From contig JANUWF010002120.1 in the NCBI GenBank assembly GCA_026120185.1, forward strand, positions 434,001 to 498,000: DNA of 64,000 bases, written 5' to 3'. This document shows, one piece after another, positions 49,000 to 60,587 of the stretch. Numbering within the stretch: position 1 is the stretch's first letter; every line of letters begins with the position of its first letter. The stretch comes from Voacanga thouarsii. Taxonomy: Eukaryota; Streptophyta; Magnoliopsida; Gentianales; Apocynaceae. The position numbers and the translations under genes were made by a program. The notes beneath the pieces were generated by a model. That model saw only the letters and a program-made list of their open reading frames with translations, was not told the origin of the DNA and ran no database searches.

Positions 49000-51900
49000 A
49001 CTCTGCCTGTGAGCTCCACGGGTTTTGTCTGCGGTGTTCATTGCTGGTCTCAAGCCCAGATAAAGGAGGAGAGTTGCGGTAGGCTTGTGACGGCCAGCGT
49101 AAAACATAGTCACATCTATGACATGAACCAATCGATTGACTTCGTGGGGGCGTTCCCTACTCAGCGATGCACTGCACTTCCTAGACCCAGGTGTAGTGAT
49201 AAATATGCGAGGGTTGCTAGGTTGTTGCCCGGAAACAACGCGCCGTGTCGGTCCTTGGTTGCGGTGTCAAATATGCAAGGGTGTAGGGTAAAAAAGACAG
49301 TCTATAGGGATAGGATTCGTCTAGCTACATGGAATATAGGATCTTTGACCGGTAAATTGACATAGCTAGTTGAGGTAATGCGGAGGAGAAAGATTAACAT
49401 TTTGTGTCTTCAGGAAACCAAGTGGGTAGGTGAGAAGGCGAGAGTAGTCGCTCCATAGGGTTATAAGCTTTAGTATTCAGGTAGAGTTAGAAATAGAAAT
49501 GGAGTCGGGATTATTATTGATCGTAAGTTTATTGATGATGTGGTTGAAGTACAGAGGAAGAGTGATAGGATTTTGAGCATCAAGATCATGATTGGCGGCG
49601 AGATTACTACTGTTATTAGTACGTATGCGCCGCAAGTAGGACTCGATGATTCAGTTAGGCAACAGTTCTGGGATGATTTAGATGAGATTGTCCAGAGTGT
49701 ACCGTGTGTAGAAAAGCTTTTCATTGGTGGTGATCTAAACGGACATGTAGGTACTGATAAGAGCGGGTTTGAGAGTGTTCATGGAGGTCAAGGTTTCAGA
49801 GCTAAAAACGAAGCAGGAACTGCTATTCTTGATTTTGCCTTGGCCTATGATTTGACCATAGCAAATACTTGGTTTAAGAAGAGAGATTCTCACTTAGTGA
49901 CCTTTAGAAGCGGGTTAAATGCCAATCAGATAGACTTCTTTATTATGAGGCGTAGGTTTCATAGTGGGTGTACGGATTGTAAAGTTATTCCAGGTGAGAG
50001 TGTAGTTACGCAACATAGGCTGTTGGTCCTCGATTTTAATTTTAGGAAAAAGAGTAAGCAGCAAAATTTTCGAGTTAACCCTAGGATTAGGCGGTGGAGG
50101 CTTCAGGGGGTTGAAAGAATAGCCTTTGTCAATAAGGTAGTTGAGGCGGATAATTGGTCTTCTGATATAGATTTTGATCCAGATACTATGTGAAGAAAGA
50201 TGGCTCAATGTATTAAGACAGTAGCTAAGAAAGTGCTTGGGGAATCTAAAAGAAAATTACCCCTTAACAAGGATGTGTCGTGGTGGAACAACGAAGTGAA
50301 AGAAGCCGTAAGAAGTAAAAGAGAGTGCTATAGAAACTTAGAAAGGTATAGGAGTGATGAAAATTTTGAGAAATACAAGGTCGCGAGAAGCAAAGCTAAA
50401 GAAGCTGTCAGAAATGCAAGAGCCATAGTTTACAAGGATTTATATGAAAAGTTAGATACCAAAGACGGAGAGAAGAATACATATAGACTGGCGCATTACA
50501 AGGAGAAGAAGACGAGGGATATAGGTGTAGTGAAATGTGTTAAGGACGAAAACCACAATGTTTTAGTTAAGGATGAAGAAATAAAGGAGAGATGGAGATC
50601 ATATTTTGATAAGTTATTCAACGGGAGTCAACTCCAAGTTCCGAGTGTAGGTAGCCTGGCGCTTTCAAACGAAGAGGTTAACCGTGCATAGATTCATCAT
50701 ATTCAGAAGCATGAAGTCCGTGATGCCCTTAAAAGGATGAGTCCAAAAAAAGTTGTAGGACCAGATGGTATACCGATCGAGGTTTGGAAGTGTTTAGGAG
50801 ATATAGGTATTACGTGGCTGACAAGTCTGTTCAACAAGATATATAAAGTTAATAGGATGCCTACAGAGTGGAGGAAGAGTACTCTAATTCCTCTGTACAA
50901 GAATAAAGGAGATGTCCAGGATTGTGCCAATTACTGTAGGATTAAACTTATAAGTCATACTATGAAGCTTTGGGAGAGAGTGATTGAACAGAGGTTACGA
51001 GGCATTATACAAATTTCAGATAATCATTTTAGTTTTATGCCTGGGTGTTCCACTACGGAGGCAATTCATTTATTACAGCAGATGATTGAATATCATAGGG
51101 AAAGAAAGAAAGATTTACATATAGTATTTATTGATCTAGAAAAAGCCTATGACAGGGTTCCTAGAAAAGTAATTTGGTGGGTGCTGGCTAAGAAAGGTGT
51201 ATCAATAAAGTATATTACTCTCATTAAAGATATGTATAAGGGAGCATGTACAAGTGTAAAGATTGGCGTCGGAATGACTGCAGAATTCCCTATTAATATC
51301 GGGGTGCATCAAAGATCAGCGCTTAGCCCTTTCCTCTTTGCTGCCGTTATGGATGAGTTGACCTGCACTATACAAGAGGCTGTGCCATGGTGTATGTTAT
51401 TTACAGATGATATTGTATTAATTAATGAGACTAGAGCCGGTGTAAATACTAAATTGGAGTTATGGCGGCAGACATTGGAATCCAATGGTTTCAGAATTAG
51501 TAGGAGTAAAACAGAATATATGGGATGCAAGTTTAGTGGTAGCAGAAACATAGCCCAGAGTATAACTTTGGAAGGTAGAGATATACCGTTAGCTGATTGT
51601 TTTCGCTATTTAGGATCTATTATTCAGAAAGACGGAGAGCTCGATAGCGACGTTGCGCATCGTGTTAAGGCGGGTTGGTTGAAATGGAGGAGTGCGACTG
51701 GTATTCTTTGTGATCGTAATGCACCGTTGAATTTAAAGGGAAAGTTTTACAAGGCAGTTGTACGACCTACTTTGTTATATGGTACGGAATGTTGGGCAGC
51801 TAAAAGGTGTCATATTCAAAAAATGAAAGTAGTTGAGATGCGTATGTTACGGTGGATGTGTGGATATACTAGGAAGGATAGAGTTAGAAATAAGATCATT

Positions 51901-52248
51901 AGGGAAAAGGTGGGTGTGGCATCTATTGAGGAAAAGATGAGAAAAAGTCGTTTGCGTTGGTTTGGACACATTCAGAGAAGATCGAGGGATGCTCCTGTTA
52001 GGGCGATAGAGAGAGTGAGGCAGGATAGGTTAGACAGAGGTAGAGGTAGAGGTAGGCCTAAAACGACGTGGATAGAGGTAATTAAGAGAGATGTGTCTTT
52101 GTTATATTTGGATGAAAGTATGACGTTCGATAGAAGAAAGTGGCGAAAGAGGATTCATGTGGATGACCACACGTTGCCTAACATTGGTTCATGTAGCCGA
52201 CCCCAAGTTACTTAGGATTAAGGTTTAGTTTGTTGTTGTTGTTGTTGT
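49000..52248 (+). mobile_element. RTE-type LINE inside block F
   Basis: The body is flanked by an 18 bp perfect TSD, ATTCACGAACTATTTTCA, at 48982-48999 and 52249-52266. It ends in a (TTG)n tail (52229-52248) instead of poly(A), as RTE elements do. It encodes one endonuclease-RT protein. Size and content fit a nearly full-length plant RTE. It is in the same orientation as block F. Confidence 0.92.
49009..52215 (+). pseudogene. RTE LINE endonuclease-reverse transcriptase
   Basis: A single frame of about 1068 codons is broken by five stops (49363, 49456, 49471, 50191, 50689) and no frameshift. The apurinic-type endonuclease shows RLATWNIGSLTG, INILCLQETKW, FIGGDLNGHVG and NQIDFFIMR. RT shows KVVGPDGIPIEVWKC, TLIPLYKNKGD, TEAIHLLQQM, VFIDLEKAYDRVPR and the catalytic box FTDD at 51400-51411 (FADD or YADD is usual). 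The C-terminal region has YGTECWAAK and RWMCGYTRKDRVRN, typical of plant RTE proteins. No ATG is visible at the 5' end of the frame, so the true start is uncertain. Confidence 0.92.
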
Positions 52249-52621
52249 ATTCACGAACTATTTTCACTCGACACTCAAAGCACACACGGACATATTGAGA
52301 TTTTTATCTCATCACCCTTTTTACCATGATTTCAGGTCGATCCTGCTGTGGGGAAAAGTAGCTAGATATTGCTTGCCTTGGAAGATTTTCGGATAATTTA
52401 TTTTGTGTAGTGCTTTAGGGAGATGAGAGTGGATAAATTTTCTTATGGATTTGTTTTTGGTATCCTTGGATTTATTCTTGGGTTGTAATAAATTTTAAGT
52501 TAAAGTATTATTTTTATTCCATTATTTTATTTGTGTGACCTAGTTATAAAGACCCTTTGTTCTTTGGACAGGGTGATATTTCCGGCCCTAACGGGCCTAG
52601 GTAGTGGGGTGTTACATTATC

Positions 52622-53370
52622 TTTCACTTGAATTCATGAAGATAGGATCATGAGAAGAAGGAGAATTTATAAGATGCAGACTAGGCTTTAGATATGTCCT
52701 TATTCTCAACTCTTGTTTCATTTTTTGTATACTACTCAAAGTAACATTTCTATCCTCAAGTCAATTTCCATTCGTTTGCCTTATATTCATTAGCTTCACA
52801 AAATTCGGTAATTCTTACTCAGGGATTGCTATACGTCTGTATTATCAAGGTAGGAGTGCATGCATTTTTATTTTTTTTTTTTTGTAACAAAAATAGTTGT
52901 ATAGGAATACCAATCAAATGCATATAGTATAACATAACTGAAGCTCTTACATATAATATCATACAACTTTTTGGAAACACACTGGTTGTTTCTCAACAAA
53001 AGAGACTTTTGTGCATACTTCTCACACATATACTAAGAACTTGAGTCTAAGATCACAAGTATGTAATTAGCACATAGGTGGCTAGATAAGTATAATTATC
53101 TTACATCAACTATATTACGATAAGCCATATTAGACGCCTAATACTCTAGGTCTACATTGTGTACCATGTCCACCTAAATTAATCTATAAATTCCTTACGG
53201 AAATTTGATTATTCTATAGCTTAAGTCATACACTCTTGTACAATACTGACAACAATTCACATTCTAGTCACAATTATAACAATTTTCTCATAGATCAAAT
53301 GAACCTCATCAAATGTAACAAAAGTTCTAAATTCCACAAATAAATTGTGAAGATTAGGCTCGATACTAAT
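52622..53370. other. AT-rich spacer
   Basis: About 750 bp continuing the flank of block F. It has a T run near 52867 and no gene or named repeat that I can support. Confidence 0.45.
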
Positions 53371-54160
53371 TGTAACACCTCTATTTTTATTAATTGTATG
53401 ATCTGTAATAATTTGGTGTCGCCTAATCTGAGCTTCAAATAGAGGTCTTTATAAAAATTTGTAAACTTAAAAGAAATACACATTGTCATACTATTCCATA
53501 AAATGTACACGGAAGTTTTGTTTTAATTCATAAAACTCAAAATGAATTCAAACTTAAAGTGCATATACATACATTTATATTATTATAGCCTTAGCAAAAT
53601 TAAATTTACACTCTAGAGTAGCTACACCAAAAGGAAATAAATTGCCTTCACTGGTATTTGCTTTCCGATTTGGATCCTAGAGAAGAAAGAAAAACAACAC
53701 ACATATGAGATTTCACTTAATGAGTCCCATGTGTGTTTATGTTTTAATGATCTAAGAAAATTTCAGTTTCACAAAGGAAATATGAAAGATAAATGCATTT
53801 TGGAATGCAGTGAAATCTTTATAATTTTAAATAATGCCCCATGATTTAAAGAAAGCAGGCTCTTCTTTTAGTAAAAGGACGACCTACATCCAAATCCTAA
53901 AATGAACTTCACATTCGACTATTGATACGTTAGGTTTGGGTATATAAAATCATTCATTTTTAAACGCATTCCTAATCAAGTTTTAATTAAAATGTTAACA
54001 CCAAAACTACATATACAAAGCAAGTATACACATTGCAAAGAATAGTATAGGGAATTAACGAGTATCGATCTTTAAAGAACAACTACCTTTAATTACTTTT
54101 CATCCATTGTTTAACCTATTAAAACTAAATATAAAATATAAAATCAAATAAAACATATAC
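53371..54160 (-). repeat. Possible further member (H) of the giant LTR family, 3' end only
   Basis: It starts TGTAACACCTC at 53371, with GTGTCGCC about 50 bp in and GAGGTCTTTATAA after that. This is the order seen at the left edges of B, C, D, E and G. Beyond about 54.1 kb I lose the resemblance, and no opposite end or TSD was found. Confidence 0.35.
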
Positions 54161-54164
54161 AAAA

Positions 54165-54458
54165 TCAAAGATAAGGATTAAAGGCATGTACTTCGATAGA
54201 ATTTCTTACAAATAAAATAATAATCTGATGGCAAAACGCAGAAACAGGGAGCCATGGACGGAAAAACAGAGACCAAAAAAAAAAAATTAAACGCGAGCCA
54301 TAAAGGCCATGCGGAAGCGTGAAGATCATACATTTGCGCTCCTTAACCCTTCTAGGTTGAGTAAGAGCGGATTGAACGACTGGAATCGCCTCGCTTTGCA
54401 CAGTTGAAGGAGCTTCCGGTTGAACACCCGCTAGCCTTCGACTTCGTCTTGTTTGCAT
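54165..54458 (-). CDS. Unidentified 97-codon ORF, basic N-terminus
   Basis: It starts MQTRRSRRLAGVQPEAPSTV, then a Gln/Val/Ala-rich stretch and PRRVKERKC, followed by a hydrophobic aromatic C-terminal part that looks out of frame. The start could be the beginning of a retroelement gag. The sequence upstream on the minus strand (54460-56300) is LTR-like in character. I do not recognise the family. It may be a random ORF. Confidence 0.25.
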   Translation of the reverse strand: MQTRRSRRLAGVQPEAPSTVQSEAIPVVQSALTQPRRVKERKCMIFTLPHGLYGSRLIFFFWSLFFRPWLPVSAFCHQIIILFVRNSIEVHAFNPYL

Positions 54459-54835
54459 TAATGCTTAGCTCTCCAACTCTCGGGATATTCCTCAGCCTAC
54501 CCTCTAGTCGGTGAACACTATGGTGAAGAGGAAGGGTCTCAATTCTCCTTGGTTCGTTCGCTATTGGTTAGCAAAGAACAAGGGAAAAACAAGAAGAATG
54601 AGAGAGCCTTGAGAGAGAGAGACTCACGTGAGAGTCTGCTTAGGAAAAGAAAATTAGGGTTTTTTTTTTCTTTTCAAAGAGTTGTTTATATTTCGCCAAA
54701 ATTAGGTCTCTCAATCTCTGATAAACATCTCCCCGAGATTTCAAAATACCCGGATGTTATCCTGAGAAACAGTTTGGCCTAACCTTAAACTCCTCTTAAC
54801 CGTATCTAGAAAAAACCCTAAGGTCCAAGCTATTG

Positions 54836-55100
54836 GACCAGATAAATATTTATTATTTTTCTTGGACCCAAAAGGCCCAAAATAATAAATATTAATTATT
54901 TATTTTCTGGGCTTACATAAGTAACCCAATAAATAATTAATGAGCCCAAATGAACCATAATAATTAATCTTTAATTATTTATTTCTTGGGCCTACATAAA
55001 TAACCCAATAAATAATTAAACATTAATTATTTCCCCTAGTTTAAGCCCAGGATAATTTCTTAATTATTTATACTAGACCTAGGCCCTGAGTAATTAATTA
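54836..55100 (+). repeat. Degenerate ~80 bp tandem repeat
   Basis: Two to three copies of a unit around TAACCCAATAAATAATTAA with GGGCYTACATAA are spaced about 80 bp apart (54891 and 54972 starts). AT-rich, noncoding. Confidence 0.6.
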
Positions 55101-56526
55101 ACCAAATAAACTAGATAATTAATTTCTCTCAACTCCTATTTTATTTATTTATTTATTTATTTATTTTATTCCAGTCCAATAATAAATTAGACTTCCTGAA
55201 TAAAATAAAATAAAACAAAATAAAATAAAATCCTCTTCAACTGAGACCAATTCCTCATCCCAAAAATAGTTAGGACTTACGGGCTATCCCGAGGACCAAA
55301 AAAACACATCGCCTTAGCTGCTAAAATGACCAAAATACCCCTGCTATATAAATAGCTGTATTTTGCATTTTAAATATTTCCTAATATCACCATAAGAAAA
55401 TATTGAACCCAAGGACAATGCTGAATTTGCAAAGTCTCCGACCTACAAGTGAAATGATTAAAATACCCCTCTACACATCGCCGTACATTTAGAGAGGAAG
55501 AAGTGTACTAACACCCCTCTAAATGACATCTACCATCCTTAGGCTTCTAGTCCAATGATCCACGACTTCCTGGAGTGTTTCCTCTTTCCAAGGGAGCTAC
55601 CCTAAAGCAAACATCCAAGTCATGTTTCTCAGGGCCCTAGATAATTTAGACCATTTGGACAACCACAAGGGGCGACATAGTGCAGAAAATATCTTGTATA
55701 AGTCTGTCTTAACTAACTAGTCACATATACCCAACATGCAAGTATATTAGCCCTATGATAGAACCTCAACTACAGCAAATCAAAGTATATACTTCCAGCT
55801 TCGCTAGACCACCAACTCATACTCAAGTCGTAGAGTACTAGTCCACGCTGTAGCGGTAGTAGTCTAGGTTTCTACCTATAGTACTTTGAGAAACCACTAC
55901 TACAGGCCCTGTTCCACGTATTCGAAATACGCTTATGTCATGAAGTGAGTGGACTACCCACTGGCTAAAGGTAAGTCATTCCCCATTTGGAATTCATAAC
56001 ATAATAACCTAAATATGATGAGGTTCCCAGTCTCATCAATAGGTTAGGAACAAATGTTTATGTGTTAAATAACCCGTGATCCATACCTTACTGTGAAAGA
56101 CCACCATTCACATGGATCACTTATTTAAACACAATGGGTCTGTTCCAAACGAAAATCGTGCACAAACAAAAAGTAAATTCACAAACAATTTCTGAAAATA
56201 AATTCTTTTATTAAATAATTCAATTTTACATCAGAAACCTAGTCTAAGAGGGTATACAATCCAATATAATCAAGTTAGCAATTATCACAATACATTTACC
56301 AATCTAGCATCATGGAGGATTTTAAGTCTCTCAAGTTATGGATTCAATATTTTTTAACCAAGTTAGTAGATATCTCTATCTCACCAAAACAACCAAAAAA
56401 ATGAATTAATAACCAATTCCTCAATAAATATCCCTATCTCTAGGTGATATTAAACATGAAAGTAATTAACGTCCCTATTCTTAGGTGACATTAAAAACTC
56501 TTGATTACCTTAATTCTTCACTCTTA

Positions 56527-56528
<2 letters not shown>
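55101..56528. other. Unresolved old retroelement-like DNA
   Basis: No coding domain. ATTT-type low-complexity sequence occurs at 55138-55232. The part from about 55450 to 56160 is richer in GC and has the non-repetitive look of an LTR read on the minus strand, comparable in style to the solo LTR at 17277-23384. I could not find termini or a TSD. Confidence 0.35.

Positions 56529-56601
<73 letters not shown>
56529..56601 (+). repeat. (CT)n microsatellite
   Basis: About 73 bases of pure CT. Confidence 0.95.
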
Positions 56602-56605
<4 letters not shown>

Positions 56606-58322
56606 ACTAAAAAATAACAAATATAGAGTCAATCAAACAAAAACCTCTTCTAACATCATTTTCAAGTTAATTAGAAGGAAAAAACAATCAATTAATTCAC
56701 CAAATAAATACCAAGTAATCAAATACTAGAAATTGGTAAATTAGTTGATCAAATAACCAAATTTAATACATAGCCATAATCTTTAAAACATTCTTCTAAA
56801 TACAATTAAAACCAAAAAATAACATTGTCAAGAAAAGAAAATAAAGGAATAAGAATAAGAACTCATAGATAAGAACTCATTCTTCTCTTGTGAAGACTTT
56901 TCCAAAATAATGACCCTTATTAATGAATTCCTCCTTGAATGATCAATCTACAATTTTTGCTCCTTAAATTCATGATTTAATCTTATCTCCAATGTTTACA
57001 TAGCTGTTGTAGTTGCCAAAATTCATCCATAAGAATCTAAGTTCGTGCACGAATTAGTTTCCAAAAGAATTGCATAACAGCTTCCAAAATCTACTCAAAA
57101 CAAGATTCTTCACTGCCTCTGAACAGTAAGCACCCAACACTGGCTTCCTTAGACCATTAGCCGCTGGTTCCTCTTTATTTTGTTCCTCAAAATTTACTCT
57201 ATTTTCCCTATTCTTTTAGAGAGCAACTGGTGGGGGTTCTTTCAAATGAACAAGCATCAACCTCTTGCAAGAATACTTTGAATCCTTCTCATTTTTCTAC
57301 TGTTTAAATGAAATTCTAAGGAAAATTTTCCCACAACAAAGCAATATCAAAATATCACAAACTAGAGGAAATGACTAGCTATTATACTAAAAAATAACTC
57401 AAATACATCTCAAATGACTGTGAAAATATAGATGAAATTAAATCCTATCAACTATTAATGGTGATAAGTGCGAAATTTTCAAAACTTTAACACCCAATCA
57501 TATCTTCTCAGAGTGATAATTTCATTAATGCACCTTATCTTATTTTTGGGATCCTTTACTTGCCATTATATTTCCAGATTCCTAATCCTAACTTCAATCA
57601 CCATTAAGGTAACTAGGAGTTGATTGTACTGAGTATCCCTACCGAACATCCATGAACAACTCAGAATCGTATGTAGGTAAATGCCAGGGCTTAAACAGCT
57701 AGCAAGGAATGACTAATCTTAATTTCATATTACCTAATTCAGAGTAAGATAAATCTCATAATTAGTTAGGTTATTTGAAGTCATTCATCATAAACACGAG
57801 CTAGTACAGAAAGAAAGCCCCCGCTGAATACTTAACGTCTTCACTGATACACGTGCTCAAATCTGAGCAGAAGAAAATATTTTTCGTGGTAGGAGCACTT
57901 TCTTTCCAAAATGGGATTTTATCAAGAAAATAATCTAGAGATTCATTGTTTGAAAAATTACAAAACGCATCCTAGAAGGAGTGTTACGTGATTTGAAAAG
58001 TTTCAAGCAATGGTCTTTAACTATTTGTCACATGACATTCAAATATGTTTATGTTTAATCATATCGAAACTTCATGTATAAAAAGGGTATTTGAAAATCA
58101 AGGGATTCACATGCGAAGACAAATTTTATGCACATCAACTTATAGTGAAAACTATTTATTAGCAGAAAATCTTTAATTTCCATATTCGAAGTAAAGCTTT
58201 CGTTTAAAAGGAAATTAGACACAGAAAATCCTAATTTACGAAACAACAATATATTGGAAAAACCATTTGCACTAGAATAGTTAAAACAAAATAAATGACT
58301 CACCTTAATTAGTCAATATATA
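56602..58322. other. AT-rich DNA without a supported gene
   Basis: Noncoding. At about 57462 the sequence TGATAAGTGCGAAATTTTCA resembles the start of some plant gypsy LTRs from memory, but no matching end was found. Confidence 0.4.
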
Positions 58323-58332
58323 TAGGTATAAT

Positions 58333-58522
58333 CTATAAAGCAAGCCTTAACGCAACGGTGAGTTGCTCATTTAGTGACCTATAGGTCACGAGTTCGAACT
58401 ATGGAAATAGCCTCTTTGCAAAAAATGCAAGGAGAATGCTATGTAAATTATACGGTTCCCTCCCCCTACCCCCATGAGGCGGGAAGTGTTTAAGCACTGG
58501 GATTTACCCCTTTTTCTTTTTT
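58333..58522 (+). mobile_element. Au-like SINE
   Basis: It has the tRNA-type A-box region TTAACGCAACGGTGAGTTG and the B-box GGTCACGAGTTCGAACT. The body contains AGCCTCTTTGCAAAAAATG, GGTTCCCTCCCCCTACCC and CACTGGGATTTACCCC, and ends in a short T-rich tail. Layout and motifs match the plant Au SINE family. The direct repeat TAGGTATAAT at 58323-58332 and 58528-58537 is the likely TSD. It would be transcribed by RNA polymerase III and mobilised by a LINE. Confidence 0.85.
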
Positions 58523-58537
58523 ATATGTAGGTATAAT

Positions 58538-60587
58538 ATCCAAGTCTACTAACCTCCTTTGTCAGGTTCACCTATAATAAAACCTTATTTTATTCTCTTA
58601 CCTAGCATGCCGCTTAATAAAAGAAGTTGTGAGTATATCTAAGGTGGTGGATTCAAGATGGACTTAAGCTTCGCCTTAGTTTACTTAAAATAGTAATCAA
58701 TTTAATTTCACCCGGGAAGGATGTTTGTAACATTACTTTAAATCAATCTTCTTTAGGTTTTCCAACCATTTTGAAGTATATCCTAAGTTCAGAGGCAGTG
58801 TCTTCATCCATTTATAGTTTTAAGTGAGCCTCAAATGATATTCTCAAGATTTGAAACAACTGTAAATTAGAAATGATCATATATGGCTAATGTGCTTTGT
58901 ATTCCAAACTTATAGATCACATATCTATGTTTCTGGGGTTTTTTTTTTTTTTTACCCCAAAACCACTTCAAAACCATTCTTCAATCTGTGTACACACAAG
59001 ATAAGGGCCAGTAACCTTAGTATATGTTAATGGAGGATTTAACTATCCTTCATAAGGTCATTATGTGTAAGGTTTTGACTCGAAATTTTCTAATATATCC
59101 ACAGTGGCAGCTTTTAATGTTTAACGTATTACTTTCAATCTATTGATCCAAATCAAGCCAAATTGTTCCAAATTCTCCTTAAGACATTTGTCTATAAGAG
59201 CTCATAAGACATCAACATTTATTACCATTTTGTATAGTTTAATCAAGAAACAGATATGCGAGAAATCAGAACTCTAGTTTTTACTATTGAATGAATATAA
59301 CTTCACATAGGTTGTTTCTATGAATTCTTCTATATAATATATCACATTTAAACCTTGTCAGACCTTGTTTAAGAACTAAATGAGGGTGGTTCAAAATGTC
59401 CTTCAACTCAACTCTCTCACACATGCCTAAACAGACCCTACATTCCAAAATGTACCAATCTGCCTATTTTTGTTCTTCACAATGGCAGTTTTGTTTCCTT
59501 TTATTTCTATGAGTTCCCTTGCACTCAAAACCCAAAAAAACCTATTTCATACCTTCCTTGACATCCTTAAACAAGCTTAGGTTCAGCCATTTTCATTCAG
59601 TGCCTATGCAACCCAAACAATAAATTTCACAAGCAAGTGAACAAAACTATCTAGTTTTGCATAAAAGTGCCTCGTTCGGATTTTTTTTTTTTTTTTTTTT
59701 TTTTTGTTGCTTTCATTTCTTTAATCTATACAATCTGATTTTAGCCATACACCCTGAGTTTCCTTTACTTCCTAACACCTCAAATGAAGGTTTAAAGTTC
59801 ATAGAACAAGTTTCTAACAACCAACTTTTCCAAAAACATAAACAACATGCAAAATAGAAATATCCACAACATCTGCCTTTCATTTTTTTTTTTTTTCAAT
59901 TTTCAGCCAATAAAATCACAACCAAATGAATCCTTATCATGCCTGGAATCTTTTTTGCTCTAAGAAGAGTGATCTTACCTACTTTATGAAGCTATACCAA
60001 GGTTAGAAAGCCACTAAAATCCCTTTCTTCTTCTTCTCTCTTTCTTTTGGCCACAACTCTCTTATTATTATTATTATTATTATTATTATTTTCTTTTGTA
60101 TACTAAGCTATATAACTCTGATAAAGTTGGGAGCACTATTTAGGGATCAAACAAAGCGTATTTTAATTAGTCTTCTTACTTGATTTTAGTGAGGGATGTT
60201 TAGTCCATTCATAGCTTAAGGGTTAATTAACATTAATAAAGGATTAAAGTCACTTAAACAACCTTAATCTCTACTTAATTTAATTAATGATAATTAGTAT
60301 ATAACCTAAGCAATATTAGTCCTAAATGAGCATCTTAGGACTTAGTTAATATAATTCCTTTATGTTAAGAGTAATAATCAAGCTTAGTTTACACTAATCA
60401 CATTTAACTAAGGCTAAACTAGGTTTATACATAAATACCTCTACCAAACTTAATTATGCTCTCGTTCTCACATATCTCTTTCTCAACTTATACCTAGGGC
60501 ATGATTAGGTTTTCCACTCACAATTAAGGTATGGTTAAGCCATTCTTAGACTTCCTAAACTTCTCTTAAAATTAATCACCTCGTAAA
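58538..60587. other. AT-rich DNA without a supported gene
   Basis: It contains T runs at 58940-58956, 59680-59706 and 59884-59897 and an (ATT)n microsatellite at 60062-60090. A splice-donor-like TAG|GTAAG on the minus strand near 59980, beside CT-rich DNA, recalls block D, so an old family relic is possible. No termini found. Confidence 0.4.

Larger units (their letters stand above)
44907..52616 (+). mobile_element. Block F: giant solo-LTR-like unit carrying a LINE
   Basis: It starts TGTGAAATCTC and ends GTGGGGTGTTACA, with a perfect 5 bp TSD TTATC at 44902-44906 and 52617-52621. Without the LINE and its target duplication it is about 4.44 kb. In sense (+) it has the tRNA-like module at 45153-45220, AAG|GTAGGT at 46765-46773, a large TTC/TC array at 46850-46982 and the palindrome TTGAGTACTCAA at 48543-48554. 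It is close to B and C in sequence. Confidence 0.87.

Noticed and set aside
57462..57482. A complete gypsy LTR starting TGATAAGTGCGAAATT
   Set aside because: The start resembles known LTR openings, but no matching end, PBS or TSD was found.
58940..59897. Poly(T) runs as poly(A) tails of minus-strand LINEs or processed pseudogenes
   Set aside because: No coding sequence or TSD accompanies the runs at 58940, 59680 or 59884.
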